Part shown: positions 42,860 through 51,313 of the stretch, piece by piece | How the letters are laid out: each line of letters begins with the position of its first letter | Position numbering within the stretch: the first letter of the stretch is position 1 | NCBI RefSeq assembly: GCF_017115025.1 | Contig: NZ_JABXKM010000071.1 | Coordinates: 1-52,402, forward strand | Direction: 5' to 3' | DNA: 52,402 nt | Source of the DNA: Nostoc sp. NOS(2021) | GTDB lineage: Bacteria > Cyanobacteriota > Cyanobacteriia > Cyanobacteriales > Nostocaceae | Position numbers and translations under genes: made by a program | The notes under the pieces: model-generated | Told to the model about the DNA's origin: nothing | Databases searched by the model: none | Seen by the model: only the letters and a program-made list of their open reading frames with translations

Positions 42860-43237
42860 TTACTGGCTCAACAAATCAATAGCTTGTTCAAGCGACATCT
42901 TAGCTTTGTGCAAGTTCAGCAGGTTCTCCTGGTCGTATCGGTCAGGATAGCTCATTTTCCTGCCCTCTAAAGTTATCCGAATTAGTGCTGCTTGCTCATC
43001 TGTGGGTGAATTCATCTCTTCTATAGCAGAACTGATTATCTGAATAGCGTTAAAGTTAGGGAATTTTAACCCTTTGCCTTGCTTCATTTGTTGTAGTGCT
43101 AAAAATGGAAATGCCATCAGAGTTACGATGTACGAGGTTTTGTATCCTGCATTCCCAGTTGGTTTGATGCCGTATCTACGACACAAATCGCGTAATTCTT
43201 TAATAGTCTTGATTTCAAGTTCGGAACGCGTGAACAT
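42860..43237 (-). CDS. SAP/Rho_N-like domain protein (cassette copy 2)
   Basis: 125-residue paralogue of the gene at 2519-2899. Shared blocks: MFTRSELE.KT.KEL, RYGIK...GN.GYK.S, AFP...QQ, T.EQAALIR.TLEG, P.RYDQ and LLNLHK. The N-terminal about 35 residues resemble a SAP or Rho N-terminal nucleic-acid-binding helix pair. No catalytic motif is visible. It is divergent from a small RHH gene, with a structured inverted repeat between, exactly as in copy 1. Confidence 0.75.
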   Translation of the reverse strand: MFTRSELEIKTIKELRDLCRRYGIKPTGNAGYKTSYIVTLMAFPFLALQQMKQGKGLKFPNFNAIQIISSAIEEMNSPTDEQAALIRITLEGRKMSYPDRYDQENLLNLHKAKMSLEQAIDLLSQ

Positions 43238-43269
43238 AAAATAGAAGTGTCCATTTTTGAAATTGGATA

Positions 43270-43310
43270 TTTAGTGGTTGTACTTCCGGCAAGTTGTAGC
43301 AACCACTAAA
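43270..43310. promoter_or_regulatory. 11-bp inverted repeat in the divergent promoter region (copy 2)
   Basis: Arms 43270-43280 (tttagtggttg) and 43300-43310 (caaccactaaa) are perfect reverse complements around a 19-base loop. The loop contains gcaagttg, the reverse complement of the loop core in copy 1. Arm sequence differs from copy 1 but pairing is kept. Confidence 0.6.
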
Positions 43311-43367
43311 AAACAATTTAATCTGCTGCCTACCAGTGATTCAAATTTTATTTATATTTCTACATAA

Positions 43368-43556
43368 ATGCCTAACCCTAAAGGTCATCCAGAAAATTTA
43401 AAACCATTTAAATCAGAGAGGGAAGAACCTTTAAGTGAGCGTCTTAACTTACGTGTCACAAAAACTATGAAGGAAGAACTATCTACCAAGGATGATCCTC
43501 CAGAATTTTGCCGTCGTGTAATCCAGGAAGCATTAGATAAAGATAGAGAAAAATAA
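43368..43556 (+). CDS. Small ribbon-helix-helix protein (cassette copy 2)
   Basis: 62-residue paralogue of the protein at 3017-3226. It shares MPN, REEPL, a strand-like LNLRVTKTMKEEL and a second helix PPEFCRRVIQEALDK. The RHH fold predicts DNA binding, probably to the adjacent divergent promoter. A 17-bp perfect hairpin lies about 50 bp after the stop codon. Confidence 0.7.
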   Translation: MPNPKGHPENLKPFKSEREEPLSERLNLRVTKTMKEELSTKDDPPEFCRRVIQEALDKDREK

Positions 43557-43875
43557 TCTCAAGGGGATAGTTGTCACGAGTGTGTGAATTACTGAAATGA
43601 GTCAGCAATCAAGCATATTGCTATCTCAATATGCTTGATTGCTTGCGGAAAACACCGAAATGAGAAAGCAAACAGACCTTTTGAGTAAGTCAAATGCCAT
43701 TTTGCTTATTGAATTCGACTTTTGTCCAAAAAGTATCCCCCACATCTTTGTTGATGCAGGGGGAGTAGTAACCCAATCTAGGAGTTATTAACTTTTGGGT
43801 GTTATTCACCCGTAAATTCATGCGATCGCCCCGTGGTCGATTACGATCTTTTTGTCTAAGCAGGCCATCTCAAAA
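43557..43875. other. Intergenic region between the cassette and the S1-domain gene
   Basis: Besides the hairpin at 43604-43643 it holds a smaller inverted repeat (tccccc/ggggga, 43736-43741 and 43759-43764). This resembles the terminator at 42811, which suggests a repeat family. No gene is seen. Confidence 0.4.
43604..43643. terminator. 17-bp perfect stem-loop after the RHH gene
   Basis: Arms 43604-43620 and 43627-43643 are perfect complements around ctatct. There is no U-tract, so it may be a terminator, a stability element or a recombination-type palindrome. Confidence 0.5.
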
Positions 43876-44778
43876 CTATTCAGATGCTTTGTTATTAGCT
43901 CTATTGGCACGCGCTTCAGCCGAAGCCATCACCTCATCAAAATTCTCTAGCACTTCGCCAGGGAAGTTTTCCAAAACTCTGGTAGAAAGAGCAACCCGCC
44001 CTTTACCCTCATCCAAGTCAATAATTACAGCTTTAATTGGCTGACCAACTTTAAATACCTTTTCTAGAGATTCAATGAACTTTTGGCTTACCTGCTTGAT
44101 ATGAAGCAAAGCACCCATCCCACTTAAATCGACAAATACACCAAAAGGTTTGATACCAGTAACTTTACCTTCCACCAACTGACCTATTTCTAACAAGCTG
44201 AAGTTGCTAGAACGAGTTGCTAAACGCTGGGAAAGGATGAGTTTGTTAGTGTTGCGATTAATTTCCAAAAAACCCACAGTTAGATTTTGACCTTTGAGTG
44301 CTTCTAAATTATCACGCTCGGCCAGGTGCGATCGCGGAATAAATCCCCGCAAAGAGAGAATATCGACGGTGACACCACCTTTATTCACACCCATAACCCG
44401 TACTTGCACAGTCTGAGCATTTTCCTGCATTTCGGTCAGTCTTTCCCAGATGTGCTGAATTTCCAACTGCTTTCGAGAAAGGGTAACTTGACCTTCTGCA
44501 TCCTGATCTCGGATAATCAAAAACTGCATTTCCTCTTGCAATGGCAGCACCTCCGATAAATCGGTAACTGCTCTCAAAGAAGCCTCATCGCGCGGCAGAA
44601 AAGCTGACGACTTGCCACCAATATCGACATAAGCTCCATCATGGTCAAGTTGGAACACTTTGCCATGTACAACCTGTCCCTTTTGAAACTGGTAGTCGTG
44701 TTTTTCTAGTGCTTTGGCAAAATCGTCCATTGTAAAGGGCGAATTGGCTGTTTGAGAAAGTTTCGATTCGGAATTCAT
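43876..44778 (-). CDS. S1-domain RNA-binding protein (Rps1-like)
   Basis: 300-residue protein with three S1 domains: about 30-100 (GQVVHGKVFQLDHDGAYVDI), 115-185 (VQVRVMGVNKGGVTVDILSL) and 195-265 (GQLVEGKVTGIKPFGVFVDL). Length fits the short cyanobacterial ribosomal protein S1 homologues that bind mRNA leaders. The C-terminus is polar. It is a lone gene, flanked upstream by repeat DNA. Confidence 0.88.
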   Translation of the reverse strand: MNSESKLSQTANSPFTMDDFAKALEKHDYQFQKGQVVHGKVFQLDHDGAYVDIGGKSSAFLPRDEASLRAVTDLSEVLPLQEEMQFLIIRDQDAEGQVTLSRKQLEIQHIWERLTEMQENAQTVQVRVMGVNKGGVTVDILSLRGFIPRSHLAERDNLEALKGQNLTVGFLEINRNTNKLILSQRLATRSSNFSLLEIGQLVEGKVTGIKPFGVFVDLSGMGALLHIKQVSQKFIESLEKVFKVGQPIKAVIIDLDEGKGRVALSTRVLENFPGEVLENFDEVMASAEARANRANNKASE

Positions 44779-44874
44779 GACTTTTGAAGATTAATTGTTA
44801 TTTGATATGGTGCAACTGAAGTTTAAATTGTTATTTGTCCTTTGTCTGTAGTTACGCAATGTACAACTTAATAT

Positions 44875-44965
44875 TCTGACCTCACTTCTAAAAGGAGAGA
44901 GGCTGTGAGTTTTCGCCATTCCCTACTATAGAAGGGGTCTGGGGATTAGATTTGAGTAAAAGTTG
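44875..44965. repeat. Dispersed repeat (CTAAAAGGAGAGAGGC ... GGGGATTAGAT)
   Basis: Matches in layout the segment at 42670-42765 (ctcctaaaaggagagggc ... gggggttaggt), with a small AGGAG-type hairpin followed by a GGGG-TTAG stretch. It is a common Nostoc-type intergenic repeat. Confidence 0.55.
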
Positions 44966-45027
44966 TACACAGTGTTGTGGTTATTACTAATGACAAATGA
45001 CAAATAACTAACTTGGCTGTGTATGCT

Positions 45028-45789
45028 TCAGTTCAGTTGACTAAAGAGTTGTTTCACTTGCTCCCAAGCATCAGCCGCAGCTTTAGGATTATAACTGGCA
45101 CGATGGTCACAGAAAAATCCGTGATCAGCTCCATCGTAGCGAAACACACGATGAGGAATTTTATATTTTTCTAACTCTGCTTCAATTTCATCTACTTGTT
45201 CGCCTGGGATGCTAGCATCTTCTGTGCCAAAGAAGGCATTAAGAGTACCTGTGATTTCTCTGGTACGAGTGACAGTAGGAGCGCCACCTTCTGGTGTGCG
45301 GGTGGTAATTCCAGCACACCAGAAGGAAGCCGTAGCTTTAATATCTGGCAAGGTGGCTGCAAGATATGCGACATGACCGCCAAAGCAAAAACCAATACAG
45401 CCAAAAGCATCTTTTTTCACTTGAGGCAGATTTTTGAGGTAGTCAATTGCCAATTGAATATCGCTCAATAACTCTGAGGCTTGAGTTTGCATGGCGTAGC
45501 TTCTGCCCGTTTCAATATCTTCGGGTGTGTATCCGGTTTCAAAGCCAGGAGCAATACCTTGAAAAAGTGCAGGTGCCGCAGCTACGCCCGTCGTAGACAT
45601 CGCTACATATCCTTGTTTAGCAATCCGTTCTGTAACTTCCCGAATGTGAACGTTGACACCAAAAATCTCCTGCAATACCACGATTCCTGGGTAAGATCCA
45701 GATTCTTTTGGCTCTGCAAGATTTGCAGACACTTGAATATTATCTTGCAAAAGATTAACCGTTGTGGTAATTATTGCTTGCTCTGTCAT
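45028..45789 (-). CDS. Dienelactone hydrolase family protein with an in-frame repeat insert
   Basis: 253-residue alpha/beta hydrolase. The nucleophile is Cys in GCIGFCFGGHVAYLAA; candidate Asp and His follow in FFGTEDASIPG and YDGADHGFFCDHRASY. The usual segment GYVAIAPALYQ reads here as GYVAMSTTGVAAAPALFQ. Eight extra residues are encoded by a dispersed repeat whose 20-base core is identical to intergenic DNA at 42624. The insert lies between a core strand and the following loop, so folding may still be possible. Substrate is unknown. Confidence 0.88.
   Translation of the reverse strand: MTEQAIITTTVNLLQDNIQVSANLAEPKESGSYPGIVVLQEIFGVNVHIREVTERIAKQGYVAMSTTGVAAAPALFQGIAPGFETGYTPEDIETGRSYAMQTQASELLSDIQLAIDYLKNLPQVKKDAFGCIGFCFGGHVAYLAATLPDIKATASFWCAGITTRTPEGGAPTVTRTREITGTLNAFFGTEDASIPGEQVDEIEAELEKYKIPHRVFRYDGADHGFFCDHRASYNPKAAADAWEQVKQLFSQLN
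45577..45606. repeat. Dispersed repeat inserted in the dienelactone hydrolase gene
   Basis: On the minus strand it reads tagcgatgtctacgacgggc, identical over 20 bases to the intergenic copy at 42624. Here it encodes VAMSTTGVAA in frame. Confidence 0.7.
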
Positions 45790-45989
45790 AATAATTTTTA
45801 CCAGTGCTATATGATTAGCCTTGTGTTTATTTGATATAACTATGCCAGTATGTCCAGGTTATTTCCAATTAAATTATCAATTACCAATAATGAACGCATT
45901 AGAAATTTCTCCCAGAAAAACTTCATGTGTAAATAAAATATTTGATATGTAGCAAATGCATCTGGTCACTAAAGGAGTGCTGAGTTAAA

Positions 45990-46031
45990 AGTGCTGTTAG
46001 CGCTAGCGGGGTGTTTAGCCCGTGCTGAGTA
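45990..46031. repeat. Dispersed repeat, inverted copy of 21092-21132
   Basis: agtgctgttagcgctagcgg and its continuation is the reverse complement of the sequence upstream of sir, with a few mismatches. Confidence 0.6.
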
Positions 46032-46049
46032 GTAAAGCAACACTTGATA

Positions 46050-46092
46050 CTCAAAACTCAGCACTCAAAACTCAGCACTCAAAACTCAGCAC
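46050..46092. repeat. Three tandem 14-bp units
   Basis: The unit actcaaaactcagc is repeated three times directly upstream of the GntR gene's ribosome-binding site. Copy number may vary between strains. Confidence 0.65.
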
Positions 46093-46114
46093 TTAGTATT
46101 CAGGAGGTTTGGTG

Positions 46115-47098
46115 ATGATTCAATTCCGTATTCAGCCAGACAGCGAAATTCCCGCATCAACCCAGCTGTTTAATCAAATCCGGTTTGCGATCGCTTCCCG
46201 GCAATATCCCCCTGCTTACAAATTGCCAAGTACACGGGCGCTGGCAATGCAAACTGGATTACATCGTAATACCATTAGCAAAGTTTACCGTCAACTGGAG
46301 GAAGACGGATTTGTTGAAAGTATGGCTGGTTCAGGAATTTATGTTCGTCCCCAAGGTCATGAGGGCGGTAGTAGGCTGCAATCACCAATTCTCAAACAAA
46401 ATCCTGATGCATATCAAGTTGTCCAGAAAGCACTTGATGATCTGCTCACCCAAGGATGTTCACTCAATCAAGCCAGAGAACTATTTTTAGCGGAAATTGA
46501 CTGGCGCTTGCGTTGTAGTGCGCGAGTACTGGTTGCAGTTCCATCTTATGACATGGGTGCTGGTGAGTTGATGGTGTATGAATTAGAACTAGCTCTAAAA
46601 ATACCAGTACAGTTGGTAGCAATGGAAGAATTAGTAGCTGTGCTAGATAAAACTACCTCTGCGACAGTAGTCACAAGTCGGTATTTTATCAGTAATGTGG
46701 AAGCGATCGCAGCTCCAAAAGCTGCACGGGTAATTCCTCTGGATATCTACGACTACAGCAAAGAACTCAACCTCTTGAAAACCCTACCAAAAGAAAACTG
46801 TGTAGGCATAGTTAGCCTCAGTTCCGGGATTGCACGAGCAGCAGAAGTCATCCTCCACGGACTGCGAGGGGATGAACTACTGGTAATGACTTCGCAACCA
46901 AAAGATGCTTATAAACTTCAAGCTATGGTTAAACGAGCTGAGGTAATCATAAGCGATCAAGCCAGTTTTGCGGCAGTGCAAGCAGCCGTACAAGCAGCCG
47001 ATGAAGATATTATTCGTCCACCAAAGTTGATTAAGGTTGAAAATTATATCGGCACTAACTCGATTAACTTGCTAAAACGAGAACTGGGTTTGAGTTAA
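46115..47098 (+). CDS. GntR-family transcriptional regulator
   Basis: 327-residue regulator. The N-terminal 75 residues form a GntR winged helix (PASTQLFNQIRFAIASRQYP, LPSTRALAMQTGLHRNTISK, VYRQLEEDGF). The C-terminal about 240 residues are not an aminotransferase domain and I do not recognise them as a standard effector domain. They contain Rossmann-like strands (LVAVPSYDMG, CVGIVSLSSGIA). An AGGAGG site at 46102-46107 places the start at 46115, not at the in-frame TTG at 46109. Confidence 0.85.
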   Translation: MIQFRIQPDSEIPASTQLFNQIRFAIASRQYPPAYKLPSTRALAMQTGLHRNTISKVYRQLEEDGFVESMAGSGIYVRPQGHEGGSRLQSPILKQNPDAYQVVQKALDDLLTQGCSLNQARELFLAEIDWRLRCSARVLVAVPSYDMGAGELMVYELELALKIPVQLVAMEELVAVLDKTTSATVVTSRYFISNVEAIAAPKAARVIPLDIYDYSKELNLLKTLPKENCVGIVSLSSGIARAAEVILHGLRGDELLVMTSQPKDAYKLQAMVKRAEVIISDQASFAAVQAAVQAADEDIIRPPKLIKVENYIGTNSINLLKRELGLS

Positions 47099-47193
47099 CC
47101 TAAAGGTAGTTAAGAGAAGGTAAGAATGGCATAGGCGGACACACCTAACAAATAACTCAGGATTATGATTGTGGAGAACTGTTGAGAGGCGAT

Positions 47194-47781
47194 ATGAGTA
47201 TTCCACTTCTAGACTATCCCATAGAAGAGAAACTAGTGACCGTCGCAGATGTTTCTTGGGAGGAATTTAAAGGTATTGAGGCACAGTTAAAGGACAACCG
47301 CAATGTCCGACTCTCTTATTTGTCAGGAATATTAGAACTTATGTCGCCCATTGGAGATAAACATGAGTACGTGAAAACAACTCTTGGATACTTGCTAGAA
47401 GCTTACATGAGAGAGTTGGGCATTCGGTTCTATGGTCGTGGTGGTTTTACTCTAGAAGAACCTGAGTATGCTTCTGGCACACCAGATGAATCTTACTGCA
47501 TTGGCAGCAATAAAGAAACGCCAGACATTGTTATTGAAGTTATTGTTACTAGTGGCACCATTAATCGAAAAGAGTTATACAAACCCAAGAAAGTGCCTGA
47601 AGTTTGGTTCTGGAAATCTAACCAGATAAAAATATTCCGTTTAAATGCGGCTGGCGAATATGAAGAAGTAAACCGTAGCGGTTTCTTCCCGAATTTAGAC
47701 CCAGCTTTGTTGCTGCAATATATCGGACATCCTGACCAGTACGACGCTGTTGTCGAATTTGTACAGGCTATCCGAAAATAA
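47194..47781 (+). CDS. Uma2-family (DUF820) PD-(D/E)XK nuclease-like protein
   Basis: 195-residue protein of a family greatly expanded in cyanobacteria. Core elements: WEEFKGIEAQL, LSYLSGILELMSPIGDKHEY, the acidic strand PDIVIEVIV and the Lys-rich strand KKVPEVWFW. The predicted fold is a restriction-endonuclease-like core, but activity is unproven for most members. The ATG at 47194 follows GAGAGG; a TTG four codons earlier is rejected. It lies about 95 bp after the GntR gene. Confidence 0.85.
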   Translation: MSIPLLDYPIEEKLVTVADVSWEEFKGIEAQLKDNRNVRLSYLSGILELMSPIGDKHEYVKTTLGYLLEAYMRELGIRFYGRGGFTLEEPEYASGTPDESYCIGSNKETPDIVIEVIVTSGTINRKELYKPKKVPEVWFWKSNQIKIFRLNAAGEYEEVNRSGFFPNLDPALLLQYIGHPDQYDAVVEFVQAIRK

Positions 47782-47812
47782 CATCTTGGAACTCAACAAA
47801 GAGATTAACAAG

Positions 47813-48733
47813 TTATCCCACTTGCGGTTGTGGGGTGTTAATTTGCAAAAACTCTTGTACCTGTCGCAGGTAAGTTGGAGCATCTTCCAACATCGGGAAA
47901 TGGGCTGTGTTAGGAATCATCACAAATTCAACTTTGTCGCTCAGTGCTGCTGCTTGACGCCCCATCTCGGCTGGAATAATTTTGTCATACTCCCCTGCCA
48001 CTAGCAAAGTCGGCACTGTCAGCTTGGCAAACTCTTGCGGCATAAACTCAGCTTGAGCCTTACTGACTGAAGTAAAAATTGTCCCTAAAGCTGCATCGTA
48101 ATCTGCTTCGAGAAAATCTTGCAAAAAAGCCTGACGCTCAGAATGTGGTATGGAACTATGCAGAAATCTGGCCATAAACATCCGGTCAACAAATGGAATT
48201 TTGCTTAACCACTTGGGACGGAATTTTACTACATAGCCACCGAATTTATGAAAGGCACTAAAGGATTTTTCATCGTACTCAAAAACGCCGCTACAGGTTA
48301 AAATTCCTCGTTCTACTCGTTGGGGGTAGCGGTTAAAAAATAAAGTGGCGACAGAGGCGCCCATCGAGTGAGCATGGATATAGACAGGCTGAATATGCAA
48401 CCCATCTAACAAAGCTGCCAAATCATCAGCGTATTCTTCTAATTCATAGGTTAACTCTCTGATTGCCTCTGATTCTTGCTGAGGGGACTCAGATTCGGCA
48501 ACAGCTTCACTTGCTTGGGCTATAGTTGGCTTCCCACGAGAACGCCCAAACCCCCGCAAATCGTAGAGTAAACAATCAAATTGCTCCGATAAAGCATCAG
48601 CGGTATTTTGCCAATACCTAGCCGAACCAGCCCAACCGTGCATGAAAACCATCACTGGTTTTACCAAAGAACCGGATGGTTTTTTCACCCATTCGTAGTA
48701 ATGCTCAACGCCACGAACATTAATATAAGGCAT
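47813..48733 (-). CDS. Alpha/beta hydrolase
   Basis: 306-residue hydrolase of the epoxide hydrolase/esterase type. Oxyanion motif MHGWAGSARYW, nucleophile elbow IHAHSMGASVATLFF (Ser), acid candidate in VAGEYDKIIP and His in PNTAHFPMLED. An insert at about 70-100 (ASEAVAESESPQQESEA) is acidic and low-complexity. No signal peptide. The substrate is not readable. It lies downstream of clpX on the same strand, separated by about 150 bp of repeats. Confidence 0.85.
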   Translation of the reverse strand: MPYINVRGVEHYYEWVKKPSGSLVKPVMVFMHGWAGSARYWQNTADALSEQFDCLLYDLRGFGRSRGKPTIAQASEAVAESESPQQESEAIRELTYELEEYADDLAALLDGLHIQPVYIHAHSMGASVATLFFNRYPQRVERGILTCSGVFEYDEKSFSAFHKFGGYVVKFRPKWLSKIPFVDRMFMARFLHSSIPHSERQAFLQDFLEADYDAALGTIFTSVSKAQAEFMPQEFAKLTVPTLLVAGEYDKIIPAEMGRQAAALSDKVEFVMIPNTAHFPMLEDAPTYLRQVQEFLQINTPQPQVG

Positions 48734-48739
48734 TTATCA

Positions 48740-48885
48740 TTTGTCCTCTCTTACAAAGTTCTGATCGGAGGAAACCTCCGCCCAGACTTTGCGCTTTGTC
48801 AGTTGTCATTTGTCCTTGGTATATGGTTATTAGTCTTTAGTTCTTGACAAATAACCAATTACCAATGACTAATGACCAATGACTA
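48740..48885. repeat. TGACAAATAACCAATTACC-type repeat region
   Basis: Mixed iterations of gtcatttgtccttgg and accaatgactaatgaccaat fill the gap between clpX and the alpha/beta hydrolase gene. Confidence 0.6.
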
Positions 48886-50226
48886 TTAAGCAGATTCTGG
48901 TTTCGGTAGTGAAGATGGATGTATTATCAGTTCGGCAGTCGATCGCTTCTCGACCATTTCCCGTGTTACTGTACAGCGTGTCACATCCTTACGGGATGGT
49001 AACTCGTACATTACATCCAACATCAGTTCTTCGACAATGCCCCGCAAAGCTCTAGCACCAGTTTTACGGCGGTAGGCTTCTTGAGCGATCGCTCGTAAAG
49101 CATCTGGTTTAAAATCTAACTGGACATTATCCATCTTCAGCAGCTTTTGGTACTGCTTCACTAAGGCGCTGCGTGGTTGGGTGAGAATCGCCATTAGCGC
49201 TTCTTCATCTAGCGGATCTACTACTGCTACCATTGGCACGCGCCCAATAAATTCTGGAATCATGCCAAATTTTACTAAATCATCCGGTTCTAGATGGCGG
49301 AGAGTGTCTGCGGCTCGTTTCTCCTTCGATTGGCCTTCTCCCGGTTGCACAAAGCCGATTGCTTTTTTGCCAACTCTCTGATCTACAATCTTTTCTAACC
49401 CCACGAAGGCACCACCACAGACGAACAAAATATTACTTGTATCAATCTGGATGCAGTCTTGATAGGGATGCTTACGTCCTCCTTGGGGTGGTACATTGGC
49501 GATCGTTCCCTCTAACATTTTTAGCAAAGCTTGCTGCACGCCTTCGCCAGAAACATCGCGGGTAATTGACGGATTCTCGCTCTTACGAGCAATTTTGTCA
49601 ATTTCGTCAATGTAAATAATTCCCCGTTGCGCTTCCTCTATATCCAAATCTGCCACCTGCAACAGTCGCAGCAAGATATTTTCCACATCTTCTCCCACAT
49701 ACCCCGCTTCCGTCAGCGTCGTAGCATCGGCGACGGCAAAGGGTACATCCAAGATTTTTGCTAGGGTTTGCGCTAAGAGAGTTTTGCCGCAACCAGTCGG
49801 GCCAATTAACAAAATGTTGGACTTTTGCAGTTCTATTGCATCATCTGCCCCAGCTTTGCCACTGGCTTTAGACTGAATGACCGCCAGCCGCTTGTAGTGA
49901 TTGTAAACGGCTACTGACAGCACTTTTTTCGCTTCGTCTTGACCAATGACGTGTTCGTCTAGATACTTTTTAATCTCTCTTGGCTTGGGTATTTGATTAA
50001 ACGAAATACTAGAAGAATGGGTACGCCGTTTTTGAGGTGGTTCTGCTCTTGGTGCTGGTTGTGCTGCCGCACCATTGGTATCAAGTAACTCCTCGTCTAG
50101 TATTTCATTACACAAGTCAACGCATTCATCGCAGATGTAGACTCCCGGACCCGCGATTAATTTACGCACCTGCTCTTGAGACTTGCCACAAAATGAACAT
50201 TTTAAATGGGAGTCGTACTTAGACAT
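48886..50226 (-). CDS. clpX: ATP-dependent Clp protease ATP-binding subunit ClpX
   Basis: 446-residue AAA+ unfoldase that feeds substrates to ClpP. The N-terminal zinc-binding domain [14 protein letters not shown] ... CDECVDLC, Walker A GPTGCGKT, Walker [11 protein letters not shown], and the pore and sensor motifs GYVGEDVE and [11 protein letters not shown] are complete. A short Ala/Pro/Arg-rich linker separates the zinc domain. It is 9 bp after clpP on the same strand and AGAGG precedes the ATG, so it is cotranscribed. Confidence 0.97.
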   Translation of the reverse strand: MSKYDSHLKCSFCGKSQEQVRKLIAGPGVYICDECVDLCNEILDEELLDTNGAAAQPAPRAEPPQKRRTHSSSISFNQIPKPREIKKYLDEHVIGQDEAKKVLSVAVYNHYKRLAVIQSKASGKAGADDAIELQKSNILLIGPTGCGKTLLAQTLAKILDVPFAVADATTLTEAGYVGEDVENILLRLLQVADLDIEEAQRGIIYIDEIDKIARKSENPSITRDVSGEGVQQALLKMLEGTIANVPPQGGRKHPYQDCIQIDTSNILFVCGGAFVGLEKIVDQRVGKKAIGFVQPGEGQSKEKRAADTLRHLEPDDLVKFGMIPEFIGRVPMVAVVDPLDEEALMAILTQPRSALVKQYQKLLKMDNVQLDFKPDALRAIAQEAYRRKTGARALRGIVEELMLDVMYELPSRKDVTRCTVTREMVEKRSTAELIIHPSSLPKPESA

Positions 50227-50235
50227 ACCAGCCTC

Positions 50236-50934
50236 TTATTTCAGAATGGTGACGTTTTCCCCTGCTATGGGAAGATTTTGCCTGGAAATGACCTGATCAA
50301 TCAAACCGTAGTTTTTCGCTTCTTCTGCCGACATAAAAAAGTCGCGCTCAGTATCTGCTTCAAGTCTTTCTAAGGGTTGACCAGTATGGTGAGCCATTAA
50401 CTGATTCAACTTAGCCTTAACATAAAGAATTTCTCTGGCTTGAATTTCAATGTCAATGGCTTGACCTTGAGCGCCACCAAGTGGTTGGTGAATCATAATC
50501 CGAGAGTCGGGCAGCGACATTCGCTTACCGCCAGCCCCTGCTGTCAACAAAAACGCTCCCATGCTTGCGGCTAATCCAAAACAGATGGTAACAACATCAG
50601 GGCGAATTTGCTGTATTGTATCATAGATTGCCATCCCTGCGTAGACCGAGCCGCCAGGAGAATTAACATACAGTTGGATGTCTTTTTCTGAGTCTTCGGC
50701 GTCTAGGAATAACAACTGAGCCACAATTGAGTTGGCTACGGCATCGTCTATTGGCGTTCCCAAAAAGATAATCCGCTCTCGCAGCAGGCGGGAGTAGATG
50801 TCGAAAGCCCTTTCTCCCATGCCAGATTGCTCTATCACCATCGGCACGATGTTGCTAGGGCTGCTCAACTGGGAGTTAATGTTTATTCGACTTAAGTTGC
50901 TGATGGGGTAATTTCCCGACTGCGATTCAAGCAT
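50236..50934 (-). CDS. clpP: ATP-dependent Clp protease proteolytic subunit ClpP
   Basis: 232-residue serine protease. Catalytic Ser124 in [11 protein letters not shown], His149 in MIHQPLGG and the usual Asp after this are recognisable, with [14 protein letters not shown] before them. The N-terminus has an extension of about 30 residues ([20 protein letters not shown]), longer than typical. Operon order tig-clpP-clpX is conserved in cyanobacteria (clpP2 type by position). Confidence 0.95.
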   Translation of the reverse strand: MLESQSGNYPISNLSRININSQLSSPSNIVPMVIEQSGMGERAFDIYSRLLRERIIFLGTPIDDAVANSIVAQLLFLDAEDSEKDIQLYVNSPGGSVYAGMAIYDTIQQIRPDVVTICFGLAASMGAFLLTAGAGGKRMSLPDSRIMIHQPLGGAQGQAIDIEIQAREILYVKAKLNQLMAHHTGQPLERLEADTERDFFMSAEEAKNYGLIDQVISRQNLPIAGENVTILK

Positions 50935-51313
50935 ACAAGCTTTCTTTGACGATAATTTAGGACAAATGTTTCAGCAGCATAGGCTGCCTTTTCGACGAAT
51001 CGGATTTTTATAAGCTACGTGTTAACCATTATGCCTCATATAATTTCCTCTCGTCTAACACAGTACCAAGCCCAGGTAATAACAGGTGTCACTATTTGCT
51101 GAAAATTCATTAATTCTTTAATTATTCTGCCTTCATCCCTGATTTTTGAGGAGTCAAGAGTCATGGGGCATGGGGCATTGGGCATGGGGCATTTCTCGCC
51201 CTACTCCCTGCTCCCTGCTCCCCCGCTTTCTCATCTCCCTCATCTCTTTACCTTACCCATTTCACCAGTACTTTAACTCAGAACTGGTGAACTCATGGCT
51301 GTGGGATTTTTTA
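50935..51313. other. Intergenic region between tig and clpP
   Basis: Contains iterated ggggcatggggcat (about 51164-51192) and ctccctgctccc repeats. The clpP promoter should be on the minus strand near 50940-51010. No gene is supported. Confidence 0.45.

Larger units (their letters stand above)
45790..46114. other. Intergenic region with repeats before the GntR gene
   Basis: Contains the inverted partner of the repeat at 21092 (45990-46031) and three tandem tcaaaactcagcac units (about 46050-46092) that end 9 bp before the AGGAGG site. Otherwise AT-rich. Confidence 0.5.

Noticed and set aside
46050..46092. Possible CRISPR array
   Set aside because: The three units are contiguous 14-mers without unique spacers, and no cas genes are present in the window.
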